This document shows positions 45,801 to 58,487 of a DNA stretch of 64,000 nt, one piece after another. Numbering within the stretch: position 1 is the first letter of the stretch; the number at the start of each line of letters is the position of its first letter. The notes beneath the pieces were generated by a model. That model ran no database searches. It had not been told where the DNA came from and saw only the letters and a program-made list of their open reading frames with translations. Both the position numbers and the translations under genes were made by a program. Origin of the DNA: Diplodia intermedia (taxonomy: Eukaryota > Ascomycota > Dothideomycetes > Botryosphaeriales > Botryosphaeriaceae); NCBI GenBank assembly GCA_021495925.1, contig JAKEKT010000084.1, positions 98,556 to 162,555 on the forward strand. The letters run 5' to 3'.

Positions 45801-48800
45801 AACCTGCCGTTGTTGTCCGCACTGGCCATGGAAATCATGCCTACTTTATTGGCGAACGAGCGAAATTGGGTGGTGCTCACACGGGCCCAGGGCCCCGCCT
45901 GTGGCGATTATACATACTTACATCATTCTCCAGCAGAGTCATTTCGGTTTCGGACCACGATCACGCGGACATGGTTCTGCGATTGCTCAGCCGGGAACGG
46001 ATTCTATTGTAAGCATGATGCAAGCTTCTTGTCGCTCGCAACATGTGTGCGAAGAGATGATGTTGCTGGCATCAAGGTACACGAGTACCCAGCTCGGAAA
46101 GGTCGAGGTATTTTGACGAGGGGCCCCGCAATGCGTGTGCGCTAACAAGCCACCCAGCCCCGACGCTATGCAAACGTCGACGTCCTATGCATAGGTCGCA
46201 AACAGAATGGGGAACGAAACCGCGAGCGCATAATGGCGCAGCTGCCATGAAGAGACATCCGCGTTGTGTGCAACTGAATCCTCTGCAGAATCATGCTCGG
46301 AGATGCTACGTGCGTGCTACCTGTAGCGACGGCGGCGTTTCGATTTAGACGTAGGCGCCCGTGCGTTAGTCATGGTCAACGGGCGTCAAGGCCGGGCGGC
46401 TGCGTCGATCGTCACTGTCGCGCACAGGTTACAAAGCCAGGTGGGTGCGATGCGGCTGCCGCGCAACCTCAGGATTTGAGTTTTCTGCACGAGGTGACCG
46501 GATAACGATTGATTGGGAGGCTTGATCGCTTGGTCTGCCAGGTGGTGGTGCGCACCGCGCAACATGCTCGCTGCTGCTCGTCTTGGTGATGGCCAGGCGC
46601 CTCCCTGCTACAACTACCGAACAGCCACAATGCTCGGGAGATCGGTTGGGGACAGCATCCTTCAACGTTTCGCGCCAACAAGCAACACGAGAGGACGCAG
46701 CGGGCCAGGTGACGCCGCTCGCGCTCACACCAAGGAACAAGGCAATTAGCGAGAAGTATGGAGACACTGGCAGCAGCTTTCGCCGCACGCACACACCGCA
46801 AGGAGAGCTCTCCACCGGCACATGCTCACACGCGTCGCACATGCCTTGGCGCTTGCGTCGGAGGGACAATTCATCAGCGCTTCCGAAGACAACTCATCAG
46901 GCCAGGCCCAGTATCCTTCAAAGCTTCGAGGCAACGAATGACAACCCTGGTTGGTCTTCGTTCTCCCCTTGCCCGTCTTGCATCCGGATCTCCCCGCACA
47001 GCAACAAAAAATACCTCTCGCCCAGATGTGATCGAAGATACGCCCTGCTCTCAGATTCCCACCTCCTGAGTCAGCTCCGCGGGCGCGGTGGGGGGAAGAG
47101 CACGTGCAATCACGAGGTAAAGTCGTTCGGAAGTAGATGTTGCTGTTTGGACATGTTCTTCTCGACTCTGCAGGCCATTGCATAACGATACCGAGGGCAT
47201 GAAGACGCCGCCGGTACACCGCATGTGCAGAATGCACTCGCCCACCTTCTTTTTTTCCCTCTCAGCTGCTGTGCTTACAAACACTTCAGTCGACCCTGGC
47301 CTTGTAAGGTTTCTCACCCGTTGCGTGCAGGTCTCCGAGGGCTCACCGCCCGGGTGTAAGCTGAGATGTTTCGCCAGTAGTAGCATTAAGATTGGGATGT
47401 ATTTGGCTAGGTCGCAACCCTACACTATGTGTTGGGGAAGAGGTCCCGAAACAGCAGCCCATCAAAGCAAATTAAAGCACTAGGCTCGCGGCACAATGCT
47501 ATTGGATCGGGCAGCAAAAAAAATAAAGTAAAACCAAAAGCCCGCGGCCGGCGAATGAACTGCGCCCGGCCGGCGCTCCGAACGGTAGGAACCACAGTCT
47601 ATTATTCTTCAGTCATACGATTTGCATCCTTCCCGCGGCTGAACAGCTCATGCCCACATGCCTTACACGGTAAGGAGGCAGCGGGACGAGAAACACGGGC
47701 TGGTAGGCGCTTGCGTCGGCGTCGGCTGGCGTATTGTCGCTCATTTCCTACTTGATGCAATTCATTTGCCCTGGCTGAGCGCAGAGCCAGCTGCTCAAGG
47801 GAGGCCACAGTCGATCGAAATTCCGGAAGCGGTAAGCCGACGTGGTAATCAGCTCGTTTTGCAGAGAAAAAGGGTTCATACTCTCTGCTTGGCCTGGAGT
47901 CTGGCCAGCCGTGGCAGTGCTGAAGGCCGAGGAGCGAGCGTGCCGGCATGCGGCTCACGAAGGGCGGAGGTGACCCCGGCGGGCGGGTGGCTTGGATATG
48001 TCATCGGCCAGCTCCTATGCTCCGCCCGGCCCTCAGCAGCGCGCCGCAAGCCAGCTGGCGCCGAGACGGACCGCCCGCGATAATTTTAAGGTGCGCGGCG
48101 CGGAATTCCCCTTCGTCGGCAGCGGGGCTGGTCTTTTCCGCCATGGCATGTGCTCCGCGACGTCGTAGGAAGGGGCAGAAAGTCCCCAGATCGCGATCTC
48201 TCGTTGCAGTCTCGTGGACGTGTCCGATCGAGTCGTACTCGCGACCCCACCAGCTAGCTGGCCACGTCGCCGGCCTTACGTGCGAGACGGCGCGCGGGCT
48301 GGAGTAGCAAGAGAAGCATCCGACGCGGTTGGTACGAAGCCGCACTGGCGCCTGTTGCGCGGGGCCGCCAGGTCGCAGCTCGAGCTTCAGCTGCCTGTTT
48401 TCTGGAACGGAATCCTCCCCCGCCGGCGATGGAGCGCAATGGAGACTGCCCTAACCCAGCCGTACGGAGTACCGGATGGTGTGACCCGGGGTCGCTGTGC
48501 CGCGGAGCAGAGCGGCAGTGGAGACGCGACAGGGCAGTCGGAGGGCGATGTTGATGACCGGCCGCGTCTTTCGGCGGGCATTGTGCACAGGCGCCCCCCA
48601 TTCGCCGCATTCCCCGGCTCACCCGCAATCATCCCTGACCCCGACCTCGCGCACCACGCTTCCCCTTTCTGCCGTGGCGCGCTGACCCTTCGCGTGCCGC
48701 CTCTGGCCGTGGCCTGCAGCTCCCGTGCTGCCTTGCCCGAGGAGAAGCAGGCTGTGGGGATTGTGCACCGTCACCCATGCATCACGGCTCTGGCCTTCTG

Positions 48801-51800
48801 CCTGCTGCCGCCTGCGGCGCACTGGACCCTGACTCGCGTAGCCATAGGGTTTAGCGCTCCTGATCGGCTAATCCGGTCCCGCCTTGTGCACCTCACGCGT
48901 GCAAAGCCGCGCCTCTCGCCAGCGCTCGTATCGTGCTCTCACCATCACGGCGAACATCTGCCACGCCCGTCGTCGGGCTTCTGTCTGCTTCCTCTCGGCT
49001 GGAGCCTTGGGCCGGCGGCGAAGGCTGGGCGGTGCCCGCAGCTGCTGACGCCAGTGCCCGCTGTCATGCAGCACGCATACCGCGCGCCGAGCACCACGCG
49101 GCAGCGCGGCACAAGATGTGCATCCTCTTGTGCTTTGTGCACACGCTGCTCACCCATCCCTTTCGGAGTCGTCGAGATGACCTGACTTTTACACTTCTAC
49201 AGGACCAGACGTCGGCTCGGCCTGCTTCCTTGCCGCCTCTCCGCGCGCCTAGCGTCTCTGGCCGCGAGTTTAAATCAGGCGCAAAACACAACAATCGGGT
49301 CTGGCCCAGCGCTGCCGAGGACGGCCATGATAGCTGCGCCGCCGTCCGACCATGACCTCCACCAACAGCAGGCGGATGGGAACGAACAGGCGTTCGCAGC
49401 CGGCCGCCCCGACAGGGCGCTGCGCACGCATCGTCAGCCCAACCCACGGAAGACGGACGCCAGCGCTAATGCACCACTTGCATGGTCCCATGGCGGCGGG
49501 GCTGCCGGCACATCGGCGCGCATCACTGGCTCGCCCTGCATGCTCGTTGCTCCCCCTCTCCACCATCACGCTCACCCGCACCTCTCCATGTCCACCACTG
49601 CCCCTCCACCCACAATAATCATACAGCTACGTACTAGCTGACCCCCACTCGTCAGATCACAATCTAGGCCTTTCGCATGCAGGAGCCCGTCGCGGAACCA
49701 CGCATTGCCATCCTGTATGGTTCCAACGCACCCTCCATTGCCCTTCCTGTCCGCCAGCTGGGCCTGCGATTCCAGGGACGGTGAGGGGTAGACGGACAGG
49801 CTGCGCGGCAGGCTTGATGCGGGAACTGGGTGGCGTCACCCGGATTAGCCAGCACCGTGCCAGGAATGTTGTTGAACGATACGCTCGCCACACTCTCATG
49901 CGGCTCTGTTGCCCCCATCGCGCCACTTGGAGTCGTCATCTTGACACGATGCCTTGACCCGGACTTGCCACTGCTCTCATGGCCGAGGTGAAAGAATCGG
50001 ACACTGTCCACAAACGGACAAACGCGGTGGCCGTTGATTTTGGCTTGGAGCTACACTTCCATAGCACCGTCGACGCCTCACGACAGCCGCCTGCACAGCC
50101 CGTTGGTCCCCGCCAAGAAGCGCCAGAGGCGAGGGGCGGACAGGGAAAACGCCACCCCGTCCTCGCATTCGGCTTGACATGGCGTGTCTTGGGGGACGCC
50201 ACTCTTTGCACCGCCTTCCAACGAGATGGCACAATTGTGGAGTCCCCCCGTGGGACGCTTACGGGATGGATCAGAGAGCGGCACACATGAGCTGGCTGGC
50301 CGGCCGGCGACGGCCGACTGGCCCGGAGCCGGCTAAGAGGAGACAAGAAAAAGTGGCACTCATGCTCAGGCCGGTTTCTTGTGAAAGTGCCGTGCAGCAC
50401 ACAGGTAGGCTAAGGCCGATAAGTATATCCCGCAACCGCCACGCTCTACGTTCGTTTTCGTTTGGGTTTATCGGGCCTCCTTTTTTTTTGCAAGGGCTTA
50501 TGGTTGCGGGATTGGGCAAGAGAAGGAAAAGGAAAGAGTGGTGGTTGATGTGGAATATGGTGCAGAGACTACCAAGGGACCGACCGTGCCCGCCCGTTCA
50601 ACTATGCAGCCACTAGCTGGTATGGGAAATAATCGGCACACTTCTCATTCCCATCAGCCGGCCCGCCTATCAGCGTATCAGCACTCTCGTCCGTACAAAC
50701 GTCGGACGTAGGGTTTGAGAGACACCAGGGAAGCCAAGACGGCAGGGTCCCAAGGTGACCCTTCTTTTTGCTTTTGCGTCTTTCCCTTTACTGGCATCTC
50801 TCCCTTCCCGCATGAGCCGCCCCTCCTTACTACCGTGTTTCGCCCTCGGGAATTTGGGGTCTCGAGCACCCTGAGCGCCATAGACGCCGTGTACAGGGAC
50901 GACGATCAGTTTTGCCTTGGGGTGGTAGCGGAAAGGTTCGTCGCCGCATGCCCCGCTCACGAGCAAAGCACTACCTGCGCCCCCTCTTTCTCCAAGCTTT
51001 GCAAGTTCGCATGTTGCATGCAGTCACCTACAGTAGTCTGCAGGAGACCGTTTTCCGCCGTGTTACCGCGCATCATTTTTGGCTCTCTGTCGAAAGCCAT
51101 GGTTCTCACATTCCTGCTCCGCGTTTTGGATTTCTGCAACAAGGGCATTGGACATGCAAGCCTTTTCGTTTCGTTTTCCCTGCATATGCTCTTGCTGCCA
51201 TGCCCGTCGACTTCGCTGACCTCTCTGGCGGATGCGTGGTGCCCGCTCGATTATAGAGTTCAGACGTACCGTCGGATCTCGAGATACACGGCTGCGATCA
51301 GCGTTTGCCCTGCAGCGCTGCTTACTTGGGTGCCCTCTCCCGTCTCCTGTGTGATTTGCTGTCGGTTCAACACTCAACACTTTTCCTTCCCTTGGCGTCT
51401 TCGATATCGTCCCCGCTTCCTTGGTCATTATTGGGAAGCAGCTTTGGAGCAGTACACGTAGGGGCGGCCCACACCGCATGTGATTTTCCCTTGTTTATTT
51501 TCAAGTGGTTTTTCTTTTAGACTTTCGTCCCCTATTCTACGACGGATTGACAGCGCACTAAAAAGCCACTGCGCGAATATCGGACGCGAAACACTGCCTT
51601 CTGCTTGTGGACAGCATCCGGCTTCTACCTGCCAATCAGTCTTGCCGCATGACATTTGCGGTCGAGGGACGCTTCGACAGGGGTGCAAAGTAAGCTTGTC
51701 TGGTAGCACGAACGCTAGGGAAGCTCGGGACACGGGACGATGGGAATGGGCTGGACAGGTCCCCGAGCCGACAAGACACTTGCCGGTGACGCAAGAGGCA

Positions 51801-53000
51801 GCAATCGTACGAGTAAGTCCACGCGTGACGGGGAAAACTCTGCATCTTCCGTTTGAGCAATTTTCCGGTCGCTCTCCCTCGTCGGTGGCCGAAGAGCGTA
51901 CGTCGTCGTCAGGCGTCGTTTCAATTCTGTTCCTTGGCGGCAGTTTGCTCCCCCCGATCCGAGCTCGGTGCTATATATACTTACATGGTTACTTGACTGC
52001 CCTGCCCGCCGGCCTACTACACTACCCTCACCGGCGCCAATCTGCCCGTCGGGCCAGGGTTCGCTGATCGATTGGATCAGCTGTCGCAGCAAGAAATGCA
52101 GGGGAAAAAAAAAAGAAGGCTTGTGGAGACGAATGCGATCCTGAAAGGGGGGATTGCGGACGGGCGGGCGGATGGGCATTGTGACTGAGGCGGGTGGGTG
52201 GGCAAAGCCCAGGACGGCAAAGGCAGCGAGAAAGCCCCGAAATCTTCGATCGGATTTCAACCACTGCTACTCCACAACGCCTCAGATCTCCGATCTCGAT
52301 CTCAATCCTGCGCTTTCACGTAAGACGATGGCGGCCAAGCAGGATTCCGGCGTTTGCTCCCCCTCTTAGGTCCGTTTCTGCTCTCCTTTCGGCCTTCCCA
52401 GTCACCCCTATCCTTGCCCCATCATCTCTTTTTTCAGCCGCACAGTGGGCGGGCAAGGCTGTGAACAGGCGCGCGCGCTTCGGTCCGGACGATTGGATCA
52501 CCGTAGATCCGCAACCGTCGTCATGGGATTTCCTTCCCTGGATATCTCGCCAACATGTGGAGGGGCGGGACGATCGCAGCAGATGGGATAGCTGTGCGAG
52601 ATTGCGAGCCGGAGAACCCGAGGGGCAGTCTAGCAAACTGTGCTGCCTTGCCTTGCCTTGCCCCGCCCCGCCCCGCCGCGTGCAATCTTTTTCTTCCCCA
52701 TCGTCGGGGGGGTTGCGTCGCAGTATGTTGCAGTCGAGTTGAGGATGACGTCGCTGCGGCACTTACGTCACCCTCCCGCGAGTCGAACCTCTCCTGCAAC
52801 CGTTCGGTTGTCGCCCCGCCTGCCTTCTTGGCGAACCGGTACGATGCCAAGCCGGACTTAGCAATCGATGTAGTTCCGACTTCCTCCATCGTGCCATCCA
52901 AGAGGCTGGTGTGGGACTGGTTCCAGCACCGGACGTGGGCCTTGAGATCAGCGTGCAGCTCTCTCTCCTCACTACTGATTGCGACGGTAGCAGCAGCACC
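42886..53000. other. About 10 kb of GC-rich DNA without a recognised gene
   Basis: Reading both strands I find no protein family, no convincing exon chain and no structured RNA. Open frames of 150-320 codons (for example 43122-44045, 48214-49185 and 50715-51461, all plus) overlap opposite-strand frames and have Arg/Pro/Ala- or Cys/Ser-rich shadow composition. A TATATATA at about 51973-51980 is the clearest promoter-like word but has no evident gene. Since the C2H2 gene reads away from here, part of this may be its promoter and leader. Confidence 0.45.
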
Positions 53001-53571
53001 ACCGAAAAGGGAGGAGTAGCATCATCAACAGCAAGCTACATGGCTTACTACCACTACTTTGCAGTGGTTCGGGCACGACAGTTGTCACCAGTCAACCAGT
53101 GAACCAAACATGCCATCCATCCCTCACTTCCTTCCCTTATTACCCTTACCCTCCTTTTTTTTTCGTCGCCCTCTTCGCTTTTTGGCTCACCCGTTCCCTC
53201 CCCTCCCCCCCTTCCAAAGGGACGGGCCTGTAGTGCAAGTGCTACGTATGTATGCCATGCAGGGCCGCCGCAGACGGGGGCGCGCGAGGGGTCCATGTGG
53301 TTTGCGGGGACACCACTACTGACTGGTAGCACTACTGTCTCTTCCCCTCTTGACAACAACAAAGGGGTTTCTTCTTCTTCTTCTGCTGCGGTGGTGGTAG
53401 TAGTAGATGATGAGGGGCGACAGCAACACGAGTGGGAGTGGACCGTCCTTCTGCTCACTACGTACTTGCTGGAAAGCGCTTTGCCTTTTTGCTTTTGTGA
53501 CAAGACAGCCAGCCAGCCCCCCGCGTGATGGGAAGTGGTTCGCCGGCGCCCCTTCCGTTACTACTGTTACT

Positions 53572-53616
53572 ACCACCACCACCACCACCACCACCACCAC
53601 CACCACCACCACCACC
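53572..53616. repeat. (ACC)15 microsatellite
   Basis: Forty-five bases of perfect ACC repeat, directly after a TACTACTGTTACT stretch. No supported gene contains it. Confidence 0.92.
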
Positions 53617-53834
53617 GTCGTGACGAACCAATCAAGGAAAACTGAATACGATACGGCGGCGGAGGAGGATGAGAACAACACTGCGCGGGGGGAAAAGGTA
53701 AGGGAAGGACGAGAAACTAGTCACTAGTACATTGGAGAAAGCGGGGTAGATCGAGGAAATCAAAGAAAGAAAAATAAGCAGTAGCAGTAGTAGTAGAAGG
53801 ATTGCAACGAGTGGGAACGAGCAAAGGAAGAAGA

Positions 53835-53848
53835 GGGGGGGGGGGGGG
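53835..53848. repeat. Poly-G run of 14
   Basis: Fourteen uninterrupted G residues in non-coding DNA, after a purine-rich lead. Confidence 0.9.
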
Positions 53849-56155
53849 AATTAGCGGATACCCCACCACCACACACATGACACCGGGGGTCTCCCAGCTG
53901 CCAGTGAAAAGAATTGGTTGCAAAACAGGAACCGTCTCCGACAACGACAAGGCTGCACGCGAAAGCAAAAGAAACAGGGAAAAGCAAAGCATGGAATGCA
54001 GGAAAAGGGCATTCGAATTTTTCTTGGCTCGTCCCATCGTACGTATGTACATACGAAAACGCGCGCGACGTAACTAACTGTTTGGATTTGCGTAGCTCTC
54101 TTAGCTTTTCGCGGCGCGCCGGAGCGGGGGTGAGGGAGTATGCAGTGGGCAGGAGCAGTAAACCTCGGTGGTAGGTACGTAGTAGGAGTAACAATGAGGT
54201 GAACCAGTAAGCATGGCGGCGCGCGGGTAGGGTAGGTACTACTGCATGCCCCGCCCGACGACCTATGCAAGAACCGGCCACGCACCCGTGGCACGAGAAG
54301 GCTCCCCCCCTCTTTTTGTCCAATCAGAGGCATCCGGCTCTCCCGGATTCCTCGCTTCTTACTCTCCCTTCTCCTCAGGGATGCATCATGCATGCAGGGC
54401 ACAAGTCAGAAACAAGGTTTTCGTCTTTTGTGCGGGGGAGGCTGGAACTGGGGGAGGCGCAGTGGCGCCGGGGTTGGAGCTGGGGCTGGAACTGGCGGGG
54501 GGAAGGGGGCTGCGCGCTTGTTGCTCCTTCTACTATTATTCCCTCCTCCTCTTTTTTTTTTTTGGGCGCCAACAACATGCAGGTCGCGTGCTCGTGCGCG
54601 TGATGGTAAAGCTTCCTTCCCCCCTCCCCAACCAACATTAATGATGGTGGAGGGACCGTGCCCATAGACACACACACGCTGCTTACGCAAGCGTCCAGTG
54701 TTTCGCGTAGATGCGCGGCGGGGCAAGGGAAGGAGCAAGAGCAGAGGCGTAAACGGGGCTGGCTGGAGCCAAGGAAGCTGCCCCGGGTTGAGGGAAAGGA
54801 AGAGGAGATTAGGTTTGTGGTTGTTTTTTTGTCCTGCAAGGATAGATGGTGAGCGGCGTTGAGCATTGTGATTGGCGTGTGCTGGAAGGAGTGCATCTTA
54901 GTCAACAACGTCTTTTGCAAGCTAGCAACGTCGTAGGTACTCGTCCTTGATGAATTTCCTTGGACATTTTCGTTGCGGGACGTCCAGTCAGAAAGTCGTC
55001 GATACGAGAGCTCGTGGCATGGCATCTAGGCTTTGAAACCCTCAAAACTACGCCGTTGTGGCAAAGTGAGAGAGGGAGAGCGTGGGGATGAGAGATCGGA
55101 CGGCGAGTCACGACATGACTGACTAGCATTTAGGCGGTGCATACAATACAATAGCAGTAGCGACGCGCGAAGGATAGCACGCAGGAGCGCAGCTGGAACA
55201 AGGTAGAGAGTCAGCAACCGCGCGTCCCCGTCGCACCTTTTTGGGTGGGTACGACGAGCCTTGTTTTCCCTCCCCCCGATCCTACGACATGAGACTCGTC
55301 GCAAGGGAGAAAAGAGCGCGCGGCAAAGGACTTTCGGCGGGTCTGCATGAGTAGTGTGGGAAGGATCGAGTGCATTGCGCAGTAGTTACTTCACGATGAT
55401 AGCTGCTAACAGAGTTCAGAGTTGCAAAGCACGTAGGCGTCCTGCCGCAGCGGCCGGCTTCGCTGCGAGAAGGGGAGTAGCGTTGGTCGAGGGCATCGGA
55501 ACAGGCGAAGCTTAGGGGAGGTGCGAACGCGTTCCAGCTGAGCCAGAGAAATCGATCTGCAGAGATCCCTGAGACTTAGCCGACGAGACTTCATCTGAGT
55601 AATGTAGCGCGTGTTGGATCGTCGTCCCTTGCCATGCTACATGCCGCCCAGCCAGCCCTGACCCGGCACTGGCCACACCCAAGCCGCGGCAAAGGATATG
55701 CGATCGAACAGCCTTTGAGACCGGTCCGATTGCGGCTTTCCGGATAGCCTAAGTGCTTAGCGGTGGCATCGCCCTGCAAATCCTCCCTAACGACTATCTG
55801 GATGACAGGCAGGGATACAAGGGTGCGCGGAAGCGGATGTGCTCGGACGGTCTCAAGCGAGCGGCTCGGAGGAATCCGAAGCGATGCAGGTTAAAGTATA
55901 ATCCTCGTCAAGCCCTATGGAAACGTGACGGAAATGACAACAAAGCAAATCTCGTATTATTCCCATCATGAAACAAGCAATCTGGCTAAGGAGCAGCAGC
56001 ATGAGCCAAGAAACGACGAGACGGCCAGCGCATGCTATACGAGCAAGAATGACGAAAGCGTTGGACTACGGAAGACCGCGCCCAGAGTTCACTGCATTTG
56101 CAAGCTGCGAAGTGTTTGGCCGATTCTCTGCGGCCGTAGTCAGCCTCTCGTGACT

Positions 56156-58487
56156 TCATTCGAGGCCCGGGCACTCACCGGCGTATCGCTCGTAGCTGTC
56201 AAGATATAGACTATCCGTACTAGTCGTCGCCTGCACGTGAGGGTCGTTCTCGATGGCGTCCATCCACCTCCCCCATCGACTTCCTTCATCCGGCTCGGGC
56301 CACGAGCGGTAAGGCTTCAGCACCCTGTTGAGCCGGATCACCCAAGGCGCCATCTGGACATCGACAAAAGAAATCTCCTTGCCGAGGAAGAAGGGGCCCT
56401 CTTGATCGGCAGCTTCAACGAGCTTGCCGATTTCTGATTTGAGCTCTTCCGCATACTGGACTTGCTTTTCTGCGTCCTGCTCTTGCAAGAAGCGGTAGAA
56501 GCCTGGGATGAAGTGCCGGTTGATCTATGCCATGTCAGCATAGCCTTCCACTCCACCAGGGTCGACCTACATGGTCACTCCACAGTCTGCAGTTCGCACG
56601 AAGCTTGGGATCAGAAGGCATCAGAGGACGGCCCACACCGAGGTCTTCAAGCTGGGACGAGTCAGCATCGCTGGCCGAAGAGCGGTTGAAGATTGCACGG
56701 ATCATACATATTCCATCAAGACGGTGCTCTCGTAGCAGCCCCAGTCGCCATGCCGTAAAGCAGGGACAAGGCCACGAGGGTTGACTTCCAGCAGTGACTG
56801 AGGCTTCTTGTAGGGGTCCACTTCAATGTACTGGTACGGGATGTCTTTGTACACCAACGATATCCACACGCGCTGGACAAAGGGGCTGCAGTCACAAGAG
56901 GCCGGTTAGATGCGGCGCCTCGGTGCATATCATGTGATGCTACATACCAGAAGCAACTGCCGAACAACTTCAGCTCATGCTCTGCGGCATGCTTCTTGAC
57001 TGTGTCCAGCGCGTTGCCGGTTGCATTTGTGTGGTAAGTCTTCTTCGTGTCAGTTTGCTGTTGCTTGTCAGACATGTGGTCGAGAAGACGGGAGCTAGTG
57101 GTGAATGGGCTGCGGATAGGAAGAGTGTGCAATGGAGGCCGTGTTCGGCGCCGCAGTGCAAAAGATCGAGGTGAGGCGGGGACTAGGGTATATCGCAAAG
57201 CAAGCTTGATAGGTAACCTCTGCGAAAGCAAAGACATGGAGGGAGAAGTGGGAGGAAATGTCGAGGTTGGAGGGGTGATGTTGATGTCAGGGAGGTATGA
57301 CGACATAGCCGGGGTCCCCACGTGGGGCGTGTGATGCCAGGGTCCAACGTCGATCCCAAGGGGAGAAAAGCCTTACCGGCTGCTGCTTCTTCCTGTCCTT
57401 CTCGTTCTTCAACGTGTGCCTGATGGCAGTGTTCTTCTTGATCCTGTCGCTCTCCTCGAGGTCGTGCTTGTGTGGACCCGGATTGCCGTCAGCCTTGCCG
57501 TTCGCTCCGTTGCCGTTCACACGCTGGATCGTGTAGATTTTGCGGTTGTATGGATCGGGTTGCGTCAAGTGCAGAGCGGATAGCGGCCACTGCAGCTGTC
57601 CAGCTTGGTTTGGGGCTGCAGGGGGCACCGGGTCCGGGACAGGGTATTCAGTCAACGGGCCTACATTGTCTGGCGTTGCAGAGCCAGGTTCGTATTCGGT
57701 AATCTTTATCTTGACATCGCAGAGATCACGTTCACGGGCCACACGCTTGCGCTTTTTCTTGCTGGGGTCATCCGACTTGGGAGTGCCTGGCGGGCGGCCC
57801 TTCAAGCGGCAGTCCCAGTAGTGCGAGACGAAGGGCTTGCGCTTGTAGCGCTGGGTGGACCGATGCGAGTAGATATTGTCCACATGCGGCCAGTACGTCT
57901 GGAACCTGACAGTCACGGTGGTCAGGGGCCGGCAGAGAGCGTTCTGTGCTTGGGTCATACTGATCCTCCGTCATCACAATCGTCTCATCGACGTGGAAGA
58001 GCCGCTCTCTCCACTGCCCCAAGCGCGGCGGGTCCAGCACAAGCCTCGGCTCTTCGTTCTTGCCATCCGACCTCGCATCCTGAGTGTCGTCCGTCGGCGC
58101 GGGCACCTGGATCTGGACGCGAGCACGGGCGTGAGGCTGGGCGGGGGCGGCAACAGCAGCAAAGGGCGGGTCCTGCGGCGAGGAAAAATGGAAGAGGGCG
58201 GGATTGGACTGGTGGGGTGAGATATGCTGTGGCTGCAGGTCGGCTAGGGCGGGCGGCAACGGGTCCCTCTGCGAACGAATTGCCCGATCGGGCACGGTGC
58301 TCTGCAAGAAGGCGGGCTGCTGGAAAAGGACAGACTCGTCGGCGGCATTCACTGGGTAGGAGCCCGAGGCAGCAGCGGCGGCAAAGGCGTGGGCAGCATC
58401 GCGGTCATCATGAGGGTGCTGGAACGAGTGCAGGGCGGCGGGCTGCAGCGTGCGCAGCTGGGGCGGCGACGACGTGATGTGATCCAT
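56156..58487 (-). CDS. Omega-like glutathione transferase fused to a basic AT-hook-like N-terminal region
   Basis: Preferred model: exons 57961-58487, 57377-57905, 56948-57057, 56708-56885, 56571-56651 and 56156-56524, all in phase, 597 residues. The N-terminal part is Pro/Gln/Ala-rich to about residue 175. Then come YWPHVDNIYSHRSTQRYKRK, HYWDCRLKGRPPGTPKSDDP and KKKRKR, a KGRP core like an AT-hook plus a likely nuclear signal. The C-terminal part is a complete transferase: FGSC-FCPFVQRVWISL with Cys389, NPRGLVPAL, ESTVLMEYLEDL, then a helical domain ending DSYERYAGECPGLE. Cys before PF is the omega or lambda pattern, often glutathione-dependent thiol transfer. The 319-nt intron 57058-57376 (GTAAGG; CTGAC; CAACAG) makes the join. 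I recall the same fused layout in other fungi. Alternative: two genes, with the transferase starting at 57237 or 57075. Confidence 0.78.
57058..57321 (-). other. Possible alternative first exon with mitochondrial-type presequence
   Basis: Inside the 319-nt intron the frame of the transferase is open leftward from an ATG at 57237 (and from 57321). From 57237 the peptide is MSLLSQRLPIKLALRY onward. Its first 52 residues have ten Lys/Arg and no Asp/Glu, and it ends FTTSSRLLDH before Met at 57075. It would read straight into the transferase exon, giving a 305-residue protein (251 from 57075). This looks like a mitochondrial import signal; transcript support is unknown. Confidence 0.45.

Larger units (their letters stand above)
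53001..56155. other. Gene-free stretch rich in simple repeats
   Basis: It contains (ACC)15, a 14-G run, purine runs and several TACGTA/GTACGTA words like those at 34.7-38 kb. No gene is supported. The right end holds the 3' flank of the glutathione transferase gene. Confidence 0.45.

Noticed and set aside
48214..51461. Plus-strand open frames of 323 and 248 codons
   Set aside because: No motif or signal peptide, and overlapping open frames on the other strand. Composition matches non-coding GC-rich sequence.
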